From Bradyrhizobium barranii subsp. apii (lineage in GTDB: Bacteria > Pseudomonadota > Alphaproteobacteria > Rhizobiales > Xanthobacteraceae): DNA of 64,000 bases. The notes beneath the pieces were generated by a model that worked only from the letters and a program-made list of their open reading frames with translations, ran no database searches and had not been told where the DNA came from. The translations under genes were made by a program, and so were the position numbers. Below, piece after piece: positions 17,855 to 26,045 of the stretch (position 1 is the stretch's first letter; each line of letters opens with the position of its first letter). The stretch spans positions 7,252,501 through 7,316,500 of the forward strand of contig NZ_CP096255.1 of NCBI RefSeq assembly GCF_011516635.5. Reading direction: 5' to 3'.

Positions 17855-18786
17855 GCCGCCCTCCGCAGCACCTTGGGAATTCCGGCCTCGTGCAGGTGCC
17901 CGGTCAGATGTTTTGCCGGGATATGGCGGGCCAGAATCTCGCGCGTCTGCATCAGACGATCGAGGTCGATGCCGGTGGAGAGTCCCATGCGTTCCAGCAT
18001 GAACACGAGATCCTCGGTGACGATGTTGCCGCGGGCACCAGGCGCGAACGGACAGCCGCCAAGTCCTGATACCGCGGCGTCGAAACGCCGGATCCCGGCT
18101 TCGAGGCCGGCGACGGCATTGGCGAGGCCAGCACCGAGCGTGTCGTGCAGATGCAGCCGCAGCGTCATCTGCAATCCGACTTCACGCCTGACGGCTTCGA
18201 CGATCTGCCTGACCAGTTTCGGGGTGGCGTAGCCGACGGTGTCGGCGAGCCCGATCTCGTCGGCACCGGCCTCGGCAAAGGCGCGCGCGACCCGGCACAC
18301 CGCCGCTTCGCTCACCTCGCCTTCCAGCGAGCAGCCGAAGGAGGTGGCGATCGCGCCCATCAGGTGCGGCCGCCGGCCCGCCGGACAGGCGTCGATCGCG
18401 GCGCGGACCGCGCGAAACCCGTCGAGCTGCTCTTCGATCGAGCGCCGCACATTGGCGCGGTTGTGCGTCTCGCTGGCGGAGATGACGAAGTAGACGGCGT
18501 CGACACCGGCGGCGATGGCGCGCTCGGCGCCCTTCACGTTCGGCACAAGTGCACCGATGGTCGCGGTCCTGTGCGCGAGCGCGTGCGCCATCACCGCATC
18601 GACATCGGCGAATTGCGGTACGACCTTCGGCGGCACGAAGGATCCCGCGTCGATCTCGCGCACGCCGGCGGCGGCGATCGTATCAATCAGCGCGCATTTG
18701 GCTTCGGTGGGAACGAACACGTCCAGGTTTTGCAGCCCATCGCGGGGGCCGACCTCGCAAATCAGGACATCCGGCGCATGCGCCAT
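17851..18786 (-). CDS. Hydroxymethylglutaryl-CoA lyase family aldolase
   Basis: This 311-residue TIM-barrel lyase would cleave a 3-hydroxy-3-methylacyl-CoA. Catalytic features of HMG-CoA lyase are kept: GPRDGLQN (Arg15, Asp16), metal-binding histidines in RLHLHDTLG, the signature cysteine in SGLGGCPFAPGA, and the Glu of NIVTEDLVFML. ATG 18786 is chosen because GGGAGAG precedes it and the barrel starts at once; the frame continues upstream without homology. It is the first gene of the operon, divergent from the GntR regulator across 88 bp. True HMG-CoA lyase or a lyase for a related CoA ester are both possible. Confidence 0.9.
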   Translation of the reverse strand: MAHAPDVLICEVGPRDGLQNLDVFVPTEAKCALIDTIAAAGVREIDAGSFVPPKVVPQFADVDAVMAHALAHRTATIGALVPNVKGAERAIAAGVDAVYFVISASETHNRANVRRSIEEQLDGFRAVRAAIDACPAGRRPHLMGAIATSFGCSLEGEVSEAAVCRVARAFAEAGADEIGLADTVGYATPKLVRQIVEAVRREVGLQMTLRLHLHDTLGAGLANAVAGLEAGIRRFDAAVSGLGGCPFAPGARGNIVTEDLVFMLERMGLSTGIDLDRLMQTREILARHIPAKHLTGHLHEAGIPKVLRRAA

Positions 18787-18874
18787 CAGGCTCTCCCTGG
18801 TTCGATTGTATATTATTGCGTAAAAGAACAATCCGTGGGATAGTCTGTCAAGCTCAAAATCCGCGTGCACTGCA
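18787..18874. promoter_or_regulatory. Divergent control region of the lyase/CoA-transferase/ABC operon and GntR gene
   Basis: This 88-bp gap is markedly AT-rich at 18801-18832. It contains an imperfect inverted arrangement ATTGT (18805-18809) and ACAAT (18828-18832) around TATTATTGCGTAA, a plausible site for the GntR-family regulator next door. No site of this kind is proven. Confidence 0.45.
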
Positions 18875-19786
18875 ATGACCGCCTCCGACAATTCCCGACC
18901 GCCCGCTTCAAGCAAAGGCGGTTCCGAGCGCGCTGAGCACCTCGCCGGGCTGATCATGGCGCTCGCCCGACGCGAAGGCATGAAGGCTGGCGATCGCTTG
19001 ATCGAACAAAGGCTTGCCGATGCGCTCGATCTTTCACGCGCGCCGATCCGGCTCGGCCTCAAGGCTCTGGAAGCGGCAGGGCTCGCGCGCGGCGAGCCGC
19101 ATCGCGGGTTCGTGCTGGCCAAGCATCCGACCAGCGGCGCAGCCCAGCCGGCCCTCGCGGCAGTCAGGCGCAGCGAGCAGGTTTATACGTCCATCGCAGG
19201 CGACGTGCTCGCAAGCCGGCTGCCGGCTGACGTCACCGAGGCGGAGCTGATGCGCCGCTATGGCCTCAGCCGGGCCGAGCTGCAGCGGCTGCTTGACCGG
19301 ATCGCTGCCGAGGGCTGGATTGCGCGCCTGCCGGGTTATGGCTGGCGCTTCGCGGAGACTGTCTCGAACCCCGAAGCTCACGCCAAGGCCATGGCGTTTC
19401 GCGCGGTGATCGAACCTGCGGCAATCGCGCAGCCCGGCTTTGCGCTGCCGCAGGAGGTGATTGCACGCCTACGCGAGCGCCAGCTGCGCGTATTCGAGGG
19501 CGAGCTCGAGAAGATGACGATCGGCGAGGTCTTTCTTTCCGGTTGCGAATTCCATGAGGAGATCATTCGCGGCGCCGGCAATCCCTTCTTTCTTGAATCG
19601 CTCCGGCGCGTGAATTCGATCAGACGCCTGTTCGCCTATCGCAGCTTCGCCGACCGCGACGGCATGCGGCGGCACGTGCGCGAGCATTTGCGCCTGCTCG
19701 AGGTTCTGGAAACGCGGCGTTACGCCGAAGCGGCAGAGCTGATGGCGAAGCACCTGCAACGCCCGCTGGTGGCGGGCTTATCGTAG
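18875..19786 (+). CDS. GntR-family regulator with tandem winged-helix domains and FCD-like sensor domain
   Basis: This 303-residue regulator has a first winged helix at about 20-85 (LIEQRLADALDLSRAPIRLGLKALEAAGL), a second at about 98-155 (SEQVYTSIAGDVLASRLPADVTEAELMRRYGLSRAELQRLL when read through), and a helical C-terminal domain (about 165-300) with ESLRRVNSIRRLF and HVREHLRLLEVLE, typical of the FadR C-terminal sensor. One winged helix is normal for GntR proteins; two in tandem is unusual. It is transcribed away from the lyase/CoA-transferase/ABC operon and probably represses it until a pathway acid or CoA ester binds. Confidence 0.85.
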   Translation: MTASDNSRPPASSKGGSERAEHLAGLIMALARREGMKAGDRLIEQRLADALDLSRAPIRLGLKALEAAGLARGEPHRGFVLAKHPTSGAAQPALAAVRRSEQVYTSIAGDVLASRLPADVTEAELMRRYGLSRAELQRLLDRIAAEGWIARLPGYGWRFAETVSNPEAHAKAMAFRAVIEPAAIAQPGFALPQEVIARLRERQLRVFEGELEKMTIGEVFLSGCEFHEEIIRGAGNPFFLESLRRVNSIRRLFAYRSFADRDGMRRHVREHLRLLEVLETRRYAEAAELMAKHLQRPLVAGLS

Positions 19787-19829
19787 GCCGACGCGGCTGC
19801 CGTCAAATGGGCGGCGAACGCGTGACCGC

Positions 19830-20432
19830 TCAACGACGTAAGCCACCCAACGCCGGCGACTCGCCGGGCAGCATTGACGAATTGATGTCGCTGTCCATGC
19901 GTCCCGATTGTTGCTGGGTGAAACCGGCGCCGAACGACAGGCTGAGGTTGGAGGTCGGCTTGAACTCGACACCCGCGAAAGCGCCGTAGCCGGGTGAGGC
20001 GCTGGAGGTGAGCGGGGCGAGCGAGCTGCCGATGCCGCCATTGTATTTCAGCGTGTCGAACCCGGCAAAGAACGTGACGGGCATGCCGCCCGCGGTCTTG
20101 TAGTTGTAACCGAACTGCGTGCCATCGTAGGAGAGCGCGTTGAAATTGCCGGCCGGCGCAGGCTGGCTGAGGCCGCCCAGGCCTAGATTGCCGCGTTCGC
20201 TTCCGACGAAGAAACCGGGACGAAAATCATAGCCCGCGTTGGCATCGCCACCCTTGAAGCTCGGAAAATTGCCGTAGCCATCGGAGCCCTGGCCGGCGCT
20301 GCCGCCAAAGCCAAAAGGCCCGCCCGGGATCCAATATTGCAGGGGCGCGACTTGCGCGCGAGCCGGCGTTCCGCCGAAGCAGAGCACAGCGAAGAGAGTT
20401 GCGAGACCGCAGGAACGTGCAAGGCTGGACAT
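19830..20432 (-). CDS. Exported hypothetical protein, outer-membrane beta-barrel-like
   Basis: This 200-residue protein has a clear signal peptide (LATLFAVLCFGGTPARA, cleavage before QVAPL). The mature part is rich in Gly, Phe, Tyr and Ser with alternating patterns (YNYKTAGGMPVTFFAGFDTL, GAFAGVEFKPTSNLSLSFGAGF) like the strands of small porin-like outer-membrane proteins. The final part lacks the usual aromatic C-terminal residue. Function is unknown. It stands alone and ends convergent to the GntR gene. Confidence 0.7.
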   Translation of the reverse strand: MSSLARSCGLATLFAVLCFGGTPARAQVAPLQYWIPGGPFGFGGSAGQGSDGYGNFPSFKGGDANAGYDFRPGFFVGSERGNLGLGGLSQPAPAGNFNALSYDGTQFGYNYKTAGGMPVTFFAGFDTLKYNGGIGSSLAPLTSSASPGYGAFAGVEFKPTSNLSLSFGAGFTQQQSGRMDSDINSSMLPGESPALGGLRR

Positions 20433-20686
20433 TCAGGTAACCGTCAAAAGGTGCGGAAATTATAAGCCGGGGATCACGCGAATACCAGTGACGCGATGCC
20501 GGTGGTCGCGCCATCGAGTTCCAAAATTACGTTATCCTGACGTGTTGAACCTCCTGCGCGACGGATTGACCCACATAGAGGACGCGCGAACGCGAGCCGT
20601 CGCTTCGATCCTGATCGGCCGGAGCAGTCCGGCAAGACGCAATTGCGCAGACCTTTGAAAATGCCAGACACAACATGGAGGCTGTC

Positions 20687-21745
20687 ATGGAGGTCGATTC
20701 CGGCAGGTTGAATGCCTTTATGGGCAAGATGATCACCGAGGTCGGTGCCGCGATGAACGCATCGCTGGTCCTGCTGGGCGACAAGCTCGGCCTCTACCGC
20801 GCCCTCGCCGCCAAGGGACCCATGAACTCTGCCGAACTCGCAAGCGCCACCGGAACGAACGAACGCTACGTCCGCGAGTGGCTGGCGAGCCAGGCGGCTT
20901 CTGGTTACGTCGAATACGACTCCACTTCCGGCAAGTTCTCGATGCTGCCGGAGCAGGCGTTGGCGCTCGCCGATGAGGACAGCCCGGTCTTCCTCGGCGC
21001 GGTCGGCAATGTCATTGCCGCGGCGTTCCTCGACGAGCCGAAAATTACGGACGCATTCAAGTCCGGCAAGGGCGTCGGCTGGAATCGTCGCAGCGAGTGC
21101 CTGTTCTGCGGCACCGCCCGGTTCTTCCGCACCGGCTACATGCATCATCTGGTGCAGGAGTGGCTGCCCGCGCTCGAAGGCGTCGTCGACAAGCTGAAGC
21201 GCGGCGCCAAGGTCGCCGATGTCGGCTGCGGGCACGGCGTCTCGACCCGGCTGATGGCGGAGGCCTTCCCGAACTCCCGCTTCTACGGCTTCGACTATCA
21301 CGAGGGCTCGATCGCGGCCGCACGAAAGGCGGCCACTGAGGCGAAGCTGGGCGATCGTGTCAGCTTCGCGGTTCACTCGGCGAAGACCTATCCGGCCGAG
21401 GGCTACGATCTCGTCTGCTTCTTCGATTGCCTGCACGACATGGGCGATCCCGTCGGCGCCATCAACCACGTGCGCGAGACCATGGCCAAGGACGGCACCT
21501 GCATGCTGGTCGAGCCGTTCGCAGGCGACCGCCTCGAAGACAATCTCAACCCGGTCGGGCGGGTCTACTATGCGGCGTCGACCATGATCTGCACGCCGGC
21601 CTCGCTCGATCAGGAGGTGGGCCTCGCGCTGGGCGCCCAAGCCGGCGAGGCAAGGCTGCGCAAGGTCGCCAGCGAAGGCGGCCTGTCGCGCTTCCGCCGC
21701 GCCGCCGAAACACCCTTCAACCTGATCCTGGAGGCCAGGATCTGA
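20687..21745 (+). CDS. SAM-dependent methyltransferase with N-terminal winged helix
   Basis: This 352-residue protein has an N-terminal winged-helix segment (LGLYRALAAKGPMNSAELASATG and NERYVREWLASQAASGYVEYD) and a C-terminal Rossmann methyltransferase with SAM site KVADVGCGHGVSTRLM. This is the Rv2258c-like architecture, also seen in O-methyltransferases. ATG 20687 is preferred to ATG 20675 because GGAGG lies five bases before it. A CLFCG pair of cysteines near residue 140 is a minor feature. Substrate unknown; no operon partner on this strand. Confidence 0.85.
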   Translation: MEVDSGRLNAFMGKMITEVGAAMNASLVLLGDKLGLYRALAAKGPMNSAELASATGTNERYVREWLASQAASGYVEYDSTSGKFSMLPEQALALADEDSPVFLGAVGNVIAAAFLDEPKITDAFKSGKGVGWNRRSECLFCGTARFFRTGYMHHLVQEWLPALEGVVDKLKRGAKVADVGCGHGVSTRLMAEAFPNSRFYGFDYHEGSIAAARKAATEAKLGDRVSFAVHSAKTYPAEGYDLVCFFDCLHDMGDPVGAINHVRETMAKDGTCMLVEPFAGDRLEDNLNPVGRVYYAASTMICTPASLDQEVGLALGAQAGEARLRKVASEGGLSRFRRAAETPFNLILEARI

Positions 21746-21773
21746 TGCAATGGCGGACGCGCGGCCGGCGATG

Positions 21774-22157
21774 TCAGGCCGCGTCGTCCGTTCCCATACC
21801 GAACGTGAGCTGATTGCCGTCGGCATCGACGACGTCGAAATCTCGCATGCGATAGTCACGGTCCTCCGGCCGGTTCAGCAGCCTGGCGCCGCGTCGCGAT
21901 AGTTCGGCATAGATCTGATCGACGTCCCTGACGAAGATGCAGATGCCGCCGTGCCCGGGCAACCGCTTCGTTACCCCCGCCGCAAGCAGATGCAGGCCGA
22001 CCTCGTCACGGCACAGGCAGGCGTAGGACGGAGGCTGACCGTATTCGAAGGTGACCTCGAAGCCGAGCACATCGCGGTAATAGGCGAGGCTGGCTGTGAT
22101 GTCGGACACGACGAAGACGGTGGCGGAGCCGGCCATCATCGGGTGTTCGTCGGTCAT
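21774..22157 (-). CDS. VOC (glyoxalase/bleomycin-resistance) family protein
   Basis: This 127-residue single-domain protein has the vicinal-oxygen-chelate pattern: an opening ATVFVVSDITASLAYYRDVLGFEVTFE and a closing half with ICIFVRDVDQIYAELSRRGA and MRDFDVVDADGNQLTFG, where the final Glu of many family members is Gln here. Such proteins include isomerases, dioxygenases and drug-binding proteins. ATG 22157 has a GGAGGGA ribosome site; the longer upstream frame has no support. It is divergent from the nucleotidyltransferase gene. Confidence 0.85.
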   Translation of the reverse strand: MTDEHPMMAGSATVFVVSDITASLAYYRDVLGFEVTFEYGQPPSYACLCRDEVGLHLLAAGVTKRLPGHGGICIFVRDVDQIYAELSRRGARLLNRPEDRDYRMRDFDVVDADGNQLTFGMGTDDAA

Positions 22158-22286
22158 TGGTCCCTCCATCCGGCAAGCAATCTCCGGCGCGCAGGCTAGC
22201 ATGCGCGGTGGAGGTCTTGCACGGCCCAAGCCGCACCGTAAGCTGTCGCCCGGACAAGGCGGCGCAAGTCCGCCGGAACGGGAGCC

Positions 22287-23114
22287 ATGCCGCACGATCC
22301 CCTGCTCACGCACCTGACATCCGCCTTTGCCAAGGTGCCGGGCATCGCTGCCATCGTGCTCGGCGGCTCGCGCGCGCGGGGCAGCGCGCATCCTTCCTCC
22401 GACTACGACATCGGACTGTACTTCTCGGCGGCGAGCCCGCTCGATACGGATCGGCTACTGGCCGCCGCGAAGGAGATCGCCGACGATCCTGCCGCCACAG
22501 CCGTGACCCCCGTCGGCGAATGGGGCCCGTGGATCGTCGGTGGCGCCTGGCTTTCAGTGGAAGGCCGCAAGGTCGATCTGCTCTATCGGAGCGCCGACGC
22601 AGTCGAAGCTGTGATGGAGTCTTGCCGCGCCGGCGTCGTCACCATGGATTACCAGCCCGGCCATCCGCACGGCTTCTGCTCGGCGATCTGGATGGGCGAG
22701 ATTGCCTATTGCCAGCCACTGCACGATCCGCCGGCCCTGATTGACCGGCTGAAATCGATCGCTCTGCCCTATCCGCGCCCGCTGCGTACGGCGCTGATCC
22801 GGCGCTTCCAGTGGGAGATCCTGTTCGGTATCGAGAATGCGGAGCTTGCGGCAGCGCGCGGCGAACAGACTCATGTCGCGGGGTGCCTCTACAGATCGCT
22901 CGCCTGCGTCGCGCAAGTTCTGTTCGCACTGAACGAATGCTATCTCATCAACGAAAAGGGCGCACTACAGGAATCAAGCCGCCTGCCGCTGACGATCCCG
23001 CATCTGGCGGAGCAAACCAATGAGGTCTGGCGGCTGGTCGGCGCCGGCGCTCCGGCCCACGCCTGCGAAATCCTACGCAAGATCGACCGGCAGTTGAAGG
23101 TGCTGACGTCTTGA
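22287..23114 (+). CDS. Nucleotidyltransferase-domain protein (aminoglycoside-nucleotidyltransferase-like)
   Basis: This 275-residue protein has the polymerase-beta-type nucleotidyltransferase motif GGSRARGSAHPSSDYDIG (26-43) with metal ligands Asp39 and Asp41 and a third acid at about Asp97 (RKVDLLYR), so the active site looks intact. The C-terminal two-thirds is helical and resembles the DUF4037/KNTase-like region. Families with this layout adenylate small molecules such as aminoglycosides, but many chromosomal members have unknown targets. The downstream crotonase starts only 4 bp after the stop. Confidence 0.8.
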   Translation: MPHDPLLTHLTSAFAKVPGIAAIVLGGSRARGSAHPSSDYDIGLYFSAASPLDTDRLLAAAKEIADDPAATAVTPVGEWGPWIVGGAWLSVEGRKVDLLYRSADAVEAVMESCRAGVVTMDYQPGHPHGFCSAIWMGEIAYCQPLHDPPALIDRLKSIALPYPRPLRTALIRRFQWEILFGIENAELAAARGEQTHVAGCLYRSLACVAQVLFALNECYLINEKGALQESSRLPLTIPHLAEQTNEVWRLVGAGAPAHACEILRKIDRQLKVLTS

Positions 23115-23118
23115 AAGC

Positions 23119-23904
23119 ATGGAGAACCCGGTGACATCTGACAATCCCGTCGCTTACGAACGCGTCGACGACGTCGCCCGCATCACTCTGCGCCGGCCGC
23201 CCGTCAATGCACTGAGCCTCGAGGTCATCCGTGCGGTGGTCGCGGCCCTGCGTCGCGCGGCGAACGATCCGGAAGCGCGCGTTGTCGTGCTGGCGAGCGC
23301 GATCGCCAAGCGCTTTTCGGCTGGCCTCGACCTCGACATCCTGCTTGGCAAATCCGGCGCCGAGATCCGCGAATTCCTCCAGTCGCTCTATATCGACCTT
23401 TACGACGCCCAGTACGGGCTCGGAAAACCGTCGATCGCCGCGGTCGGTGGTGCGGCGCGCGGCGGCGGCATGACCATGGCGGTGTCCTGCGACGTGGTGC
23501 TGGCGGCCGAGAGCGCGACGTTCGGCTATCCCGAGATCGACGTCGGCGTCATTCCCGCGATCCACTACGCGCATCTGCCGCGCATCGTCGGACGTCATCG
23601 CGCTTTCGAGCTGCTGTTCACCGGCCGCGTCTTCACCGCCGCGGAGGCGCGGGAACTCGGCGTGGTGAACCGCGTCGTTGCCGATGCCGAGCTCGACGCC
23701 GAGGTGATCAAGCTCGCGGCGCAATTCGCCGGCAAGTCGGCCGCCGTGCTGCGGATGGGCCGCGCCGCCTTCATGCGCCAGATCGATCTCGATTACCGGC
23801 GCAGCATCGCAAGTGCAGTGGACGATTTCTGCAATGTCGCGACGTCGGACGAAGCGCAGGAGGGATTGAGGGCCTTCGTGGAGAAGCGGGCGCCGAAATG
23901 GTGA
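23119..23904 (+). CDS. Enoyl-CoA hydratase/isomerase family protein
   Basis: This 261-residue crotonase has oxyanion segments KRFSAGLDLDILL and AVGGAARGGGMTMAVSCDV. Unlike the protein at 4699-5454 it keeps the catalytic acid in FGYPEIDVGVIP, so hydratase activity is plausible. ATG 23119 gives the longest product; GTG 23131 with GGAG before it is an alternative start that removes four residues. It is placed 4 bp after the nucleotidyltransferase stop, probably cotranscribed, although no shared pathway is evident. Confidence 0.88.
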   Translation: MENPVTSDNPVAYERVDDVARITLRRPPVNALSLEVIRAVVAALRRAANDPEARVVVLASAIAKRFSAGLDLDILLGKSGAEIREFLQSLYIDLYDAQYGLGKPSIAAVGGAARGGGMTMAVSCDVVLAAESATFGYPEIDVGVIPAIHYAHLPRIVGRHRAFELLFTGRVFTAAEARELGVVNRVVADAELDAEVIKLAAQFAGKSAAVLRMGRAAFMRQIDLDYRRSIASAVDDFCNVATSDEAQEGLRAFVEKRAPKW

Positions 23905-23936
23905 GGGGGCCGCCGCCCGCCCAGGGAGGCTAACGT

Positions 23937-24569
23937 TCAGGCCGTCCTGTCCACTGAGGACGACGAATCCGCAGGCGGATATTTCGTCACCGGCACAGTG
24001 AAGGATTTGGAGCCGACCTGGTAGATGATCTTGCCGTTTTGTCCGTTGTCGGTCGATATCTGCGACTGCCCGAACATGATGACGTTCCTGTAGACGTAGC
24101 CGGTGCCCTGGCGAGTGATACCGTCGGTGGTGACGCTGACCGTCGCCTCTTTGCCGTTGATGGCCAGCACACGAAAGCTCGCGCTCTTGCCGATGTCGGC
24201 AGAATAGCCGCCCCAGCTTCCCATGAGGATGCTGTCGGAACCTGCCGGCGCCTGTTTCTGCAAAGTCGCGCTCTGCTTGCCAACGCCCGAGGAGAACAGG
24301 AGCACCAGGTTCTTGCCGTCCTTGGTGCCGACCGTGACGTTGCCGTAGCTTATCGTTGCACCATTGACCTCGCCGATACCGCGCTCGGTGTGCCCGTTAT
24401 GGGTGTACTCGATCTGGGCCCTGGCCCCGCGGATGTTCACGACCTTGAAGCCGACGGCCTGGTTGTTGCCTGCCCAATTGCCCTTCCAGTCACCCACCAG
24501 ACTGCTCTGGTGATACACCCGCTCGTTGGCGGGCGAAATCTGGCTGGTGCTCGATGTGACGATGGCCAT
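23937..24569 (-). CDS. Hypothetical protein with two-fold internal repeat
   Basis: This 210-residue protein has no signal peptide or membrane segment. It consists of two related beta-rich halves: SSLVGDWKGNWAGNNQAVGF...ARAQIEYTHNGHTERGIGEV and SILMGSWGGYSADIGKSASF...EATVSVTTDGITRQGTGYV share the order L-x-G-x-W, a small-residue turn, V-x-x-I-x-G/N, then a strand ending RGxGxV. The N-terminus is Ser/Thr-rich. I do not recognise a named family; a small-ligand-binding or extracellular-matrix type beta domain is possible. The flanking genes give no clue. Confidence 0.7.
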   Translation of the reverse strand: MAIVTSSTSQISPANERVYHQSSLVGDWKGNWAGNNQAVGFKVVNIRGARAQIEYTHNGHTERGIGEVNGATISYGNVTVGTKDGKNLVLLFSSGVGKQSATLQKQAPAGSDSILMGSWGGYSADIGKSASFRVLAINGKEATVSVTTDGITRQGTGYVYRNVIMFGQSQISTDNGQNGKIIYQVGSKSFTVPVTKYPPADSSSSVDRTA

Positions 24570-24749
24570 TGGATTGCTCGGCGGATTTGTCTGACAGACC
24601 CGCTTCTGTTCGCGCGCCGGACGGCGAAGTCAGAACTTTATCCGGAAACAACGGGAAGCAGGCCGATTAGGGCCACGCAGCAGTTAACGCGTGGTTAAAT
24701 TCGACCGCGGGCGGGACAGGGCAAAAGGTCTCATTCGGGGTGGTGCGGA

Positions 24750-25613
24750 TCAGCGCCCCCAGCGGTCCGACCAGATCTTCTCGCCGATCAAGCAGCTGAC
24801 CCGCGGCTCCTTGTCGGCAACGCGCCTCACGGGGCGCTCCGGCATGCGGCCGGCGACCTCCATCAGGAGCTTGGTGCGGATCGCTTCCTTGAACTTATCG
24901 CGATCCTTGATCGTGATGACGAAGGAGCCGGGACCGCCGATGACGCAGTCCTCGTAGTAGTAGTCGAGATTATCGATATCCATGGTCGAATAGGACGGCT
25001 CCTTGACCATGATCGGCAGGCCGTTGATGACGATGCCCTTCTCGAGCGCGGCGTCGCGCGCCGCCGTCACCGGGCCGCCATTGTTGTTGGGGCCGTCACC
25101 GGAAATGTCGATCACGCGGCGCAAGCCGCGATAGGGATCCTCGTCGAACAACGGCATCGCGAACGTGATCGCCCCGGAGATCGAGGTGCGCGAGGCGCGC
25201 CGGATCGGCGTCTTCAAGATCTCGGCGGCGACCGCGTCCGCCGTCTCCGGTCCGTCGACCAGCCGCCACGGGATGATGATCTTCTGATCGCTGGAAGCGG
25301 CCCATTCGAAGTAAGTCACCGCGATCCGGCCATTCGGCCCGAGCTTCAGCGCCTGGAGGAATTCCTTCGACTGGATCGCCTGCGCATAGCCTTCGCGCTG
25401 GATTGCGAGTTCGTCCATGTCCATGGAGTAGGACACGTCGACCGCGAGGACCAGCTCGACATCGACTGTCTGCGCGTCCCGGTCGGCCGCCAGCCGTTGT
25501 GGCGGACTCTTGCTCGGTTCAAATTTGGGCCCTGGTGCCGCGATGCCCGCGACGTCCCCTCCGGCGAGCACGCCGGCCACCAGCACAGCCCCGATCGAGA
25601 ACAGCATGCGCAT
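24750..25613 (-). CDS. DUF1194 (von Willebrand A-like) secreted protein
   Basis: This 287-residue protein has an N-terminal signal segment (MLFSIGAVLVAGVLAGG) and a vWA-like domain with the MIDAS motif DVSYSMD (Asp59, Ser61, Ser63), then SISGAITFAMPLFD and VIDISGDGPNNNGG. This is the DUF1194 family of exported proteins, common in rhizobia, of unknown function and presumed to bind a divalent metal and a partner protein. It is transcribed away from the fluoride operon. Confidence 0.88.
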   Translation of the reverse strand: MRMLFSIGAVLVAGVLAGGDVAGIAAPGPKFEPSKSPPQRLAADRDAQTVDVELVLAVDVSYSMDMDELAIQREGYAQAIQSKEFLQALKLGPNGRIAVTYFEWAASSDQKIIIPWRLVDGPETADAVAAEILKTPIRRASRTSISGAITFAMPLFDEDPYRGLRRVIDISGDGPNNNGGPVTAARDAALEKGIVINGLPIMVKEPSYSTMDIDNLDYYYEDCVIGGPGSFVITIKDRDKFKEAIRTKLLMEVAGRMPERPVRRVADKEPRVSCLIGEKIWSDRWGR

Positions 25614-25845
25614 CGCAGTCTCCCGTCGTATGACGCGATGGTGACATGCAATCGCCTTGCCGCAAAGTCCGAAGATCGCTTGCGCTTCACATTCCGGTTA
25701 GGAATTCGCGAGTTGGGAATGCGCACGTCACGCAAAGCTGCCGCCGTGTTGCCGCGCTTGCGCCACGGAGACGCGCGCGATCGCTCACACCATCATTCCG
25801 GGACGTCCCGCAGCATCGAGCCGAGGACAGACCTTCCCCGCCCAC

Positions 25846-25873
25846 TTGTCCGGTGCGATTTCCATGCTAGGCT
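25846..25873 (+). promoter_or_regulatory. Possible housekeeping promoter of the fluoride operon
   Basis: TTGTCC (25846-25851) and TAGGCT (25868-25873) are separated by 16 bp and would place the transcription start at about 25880, immediately before the riboswitch. The -10 match is poor, so this is a positional guess. Confidence 0.35.
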
Positions 25874-25881
25874 GACCATAC

Positions 25882-25948
25882 AGATGGGGATGGAGTCCCC
25901 CGACAACCGCCCGTCGGCCTGTGACCGTAGTGGGCTGATGACTCCTGC
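25882..25948 (+). promoter_or_regulatory. Fluoride riboswitch (crcB motif)
   Basis: The RNA contains the two conserved blocks of the crcB/fluoride motif in the right order: GGGGATGGAGTCCCCC (25886-25901) and, after ACAACCGCC, GGCTGATGACTCCTGC (25933-25948). The first forms the leading hairpin, and the ACTCC of the second complements GGAGT of the first. The aptamer is followed by a transcription terminator at 25998-26020 and then by crcB-containing genes, exactly the context of known fluoride sensors. Fluoride binding should stabilise the aptamer and prevent termination. Confidence 0.95.
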
Positions 25949-25997
25949 TCGAGGAGGGGCAATCTCAAAGCCTCGGCCTTTGGCGGGAGCATGGACA

Positions 25998-26020
25998 AAC
26001 CCGCCGCTGGCGGGTTTTTT
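25998..26020 (+). terminator. Intrinsic terminator of the fluoride riboswitch
   Basis: A perfect 8-bp stem (AACCCGCC, 25998-26005, with its complement at 26009-26016) with a 3-base loop ends in a run of six T. It lies 50 bp past the aptamer and 25 bp before the MFS start, so it is the expression platform of the riboswitch. Confidence 0.92.
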
Positions 26021-26045
26021 GTTGCCTGAAGGCGAAGGTCAGGGC

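Noticed and set aside
25497..26045. N-terminal extension of the fluoride-operon MFS protein
   Set aside because: The frame is open but runs through the riboswitch and terminator; a start at GTG 26046 is consistent with regulation.
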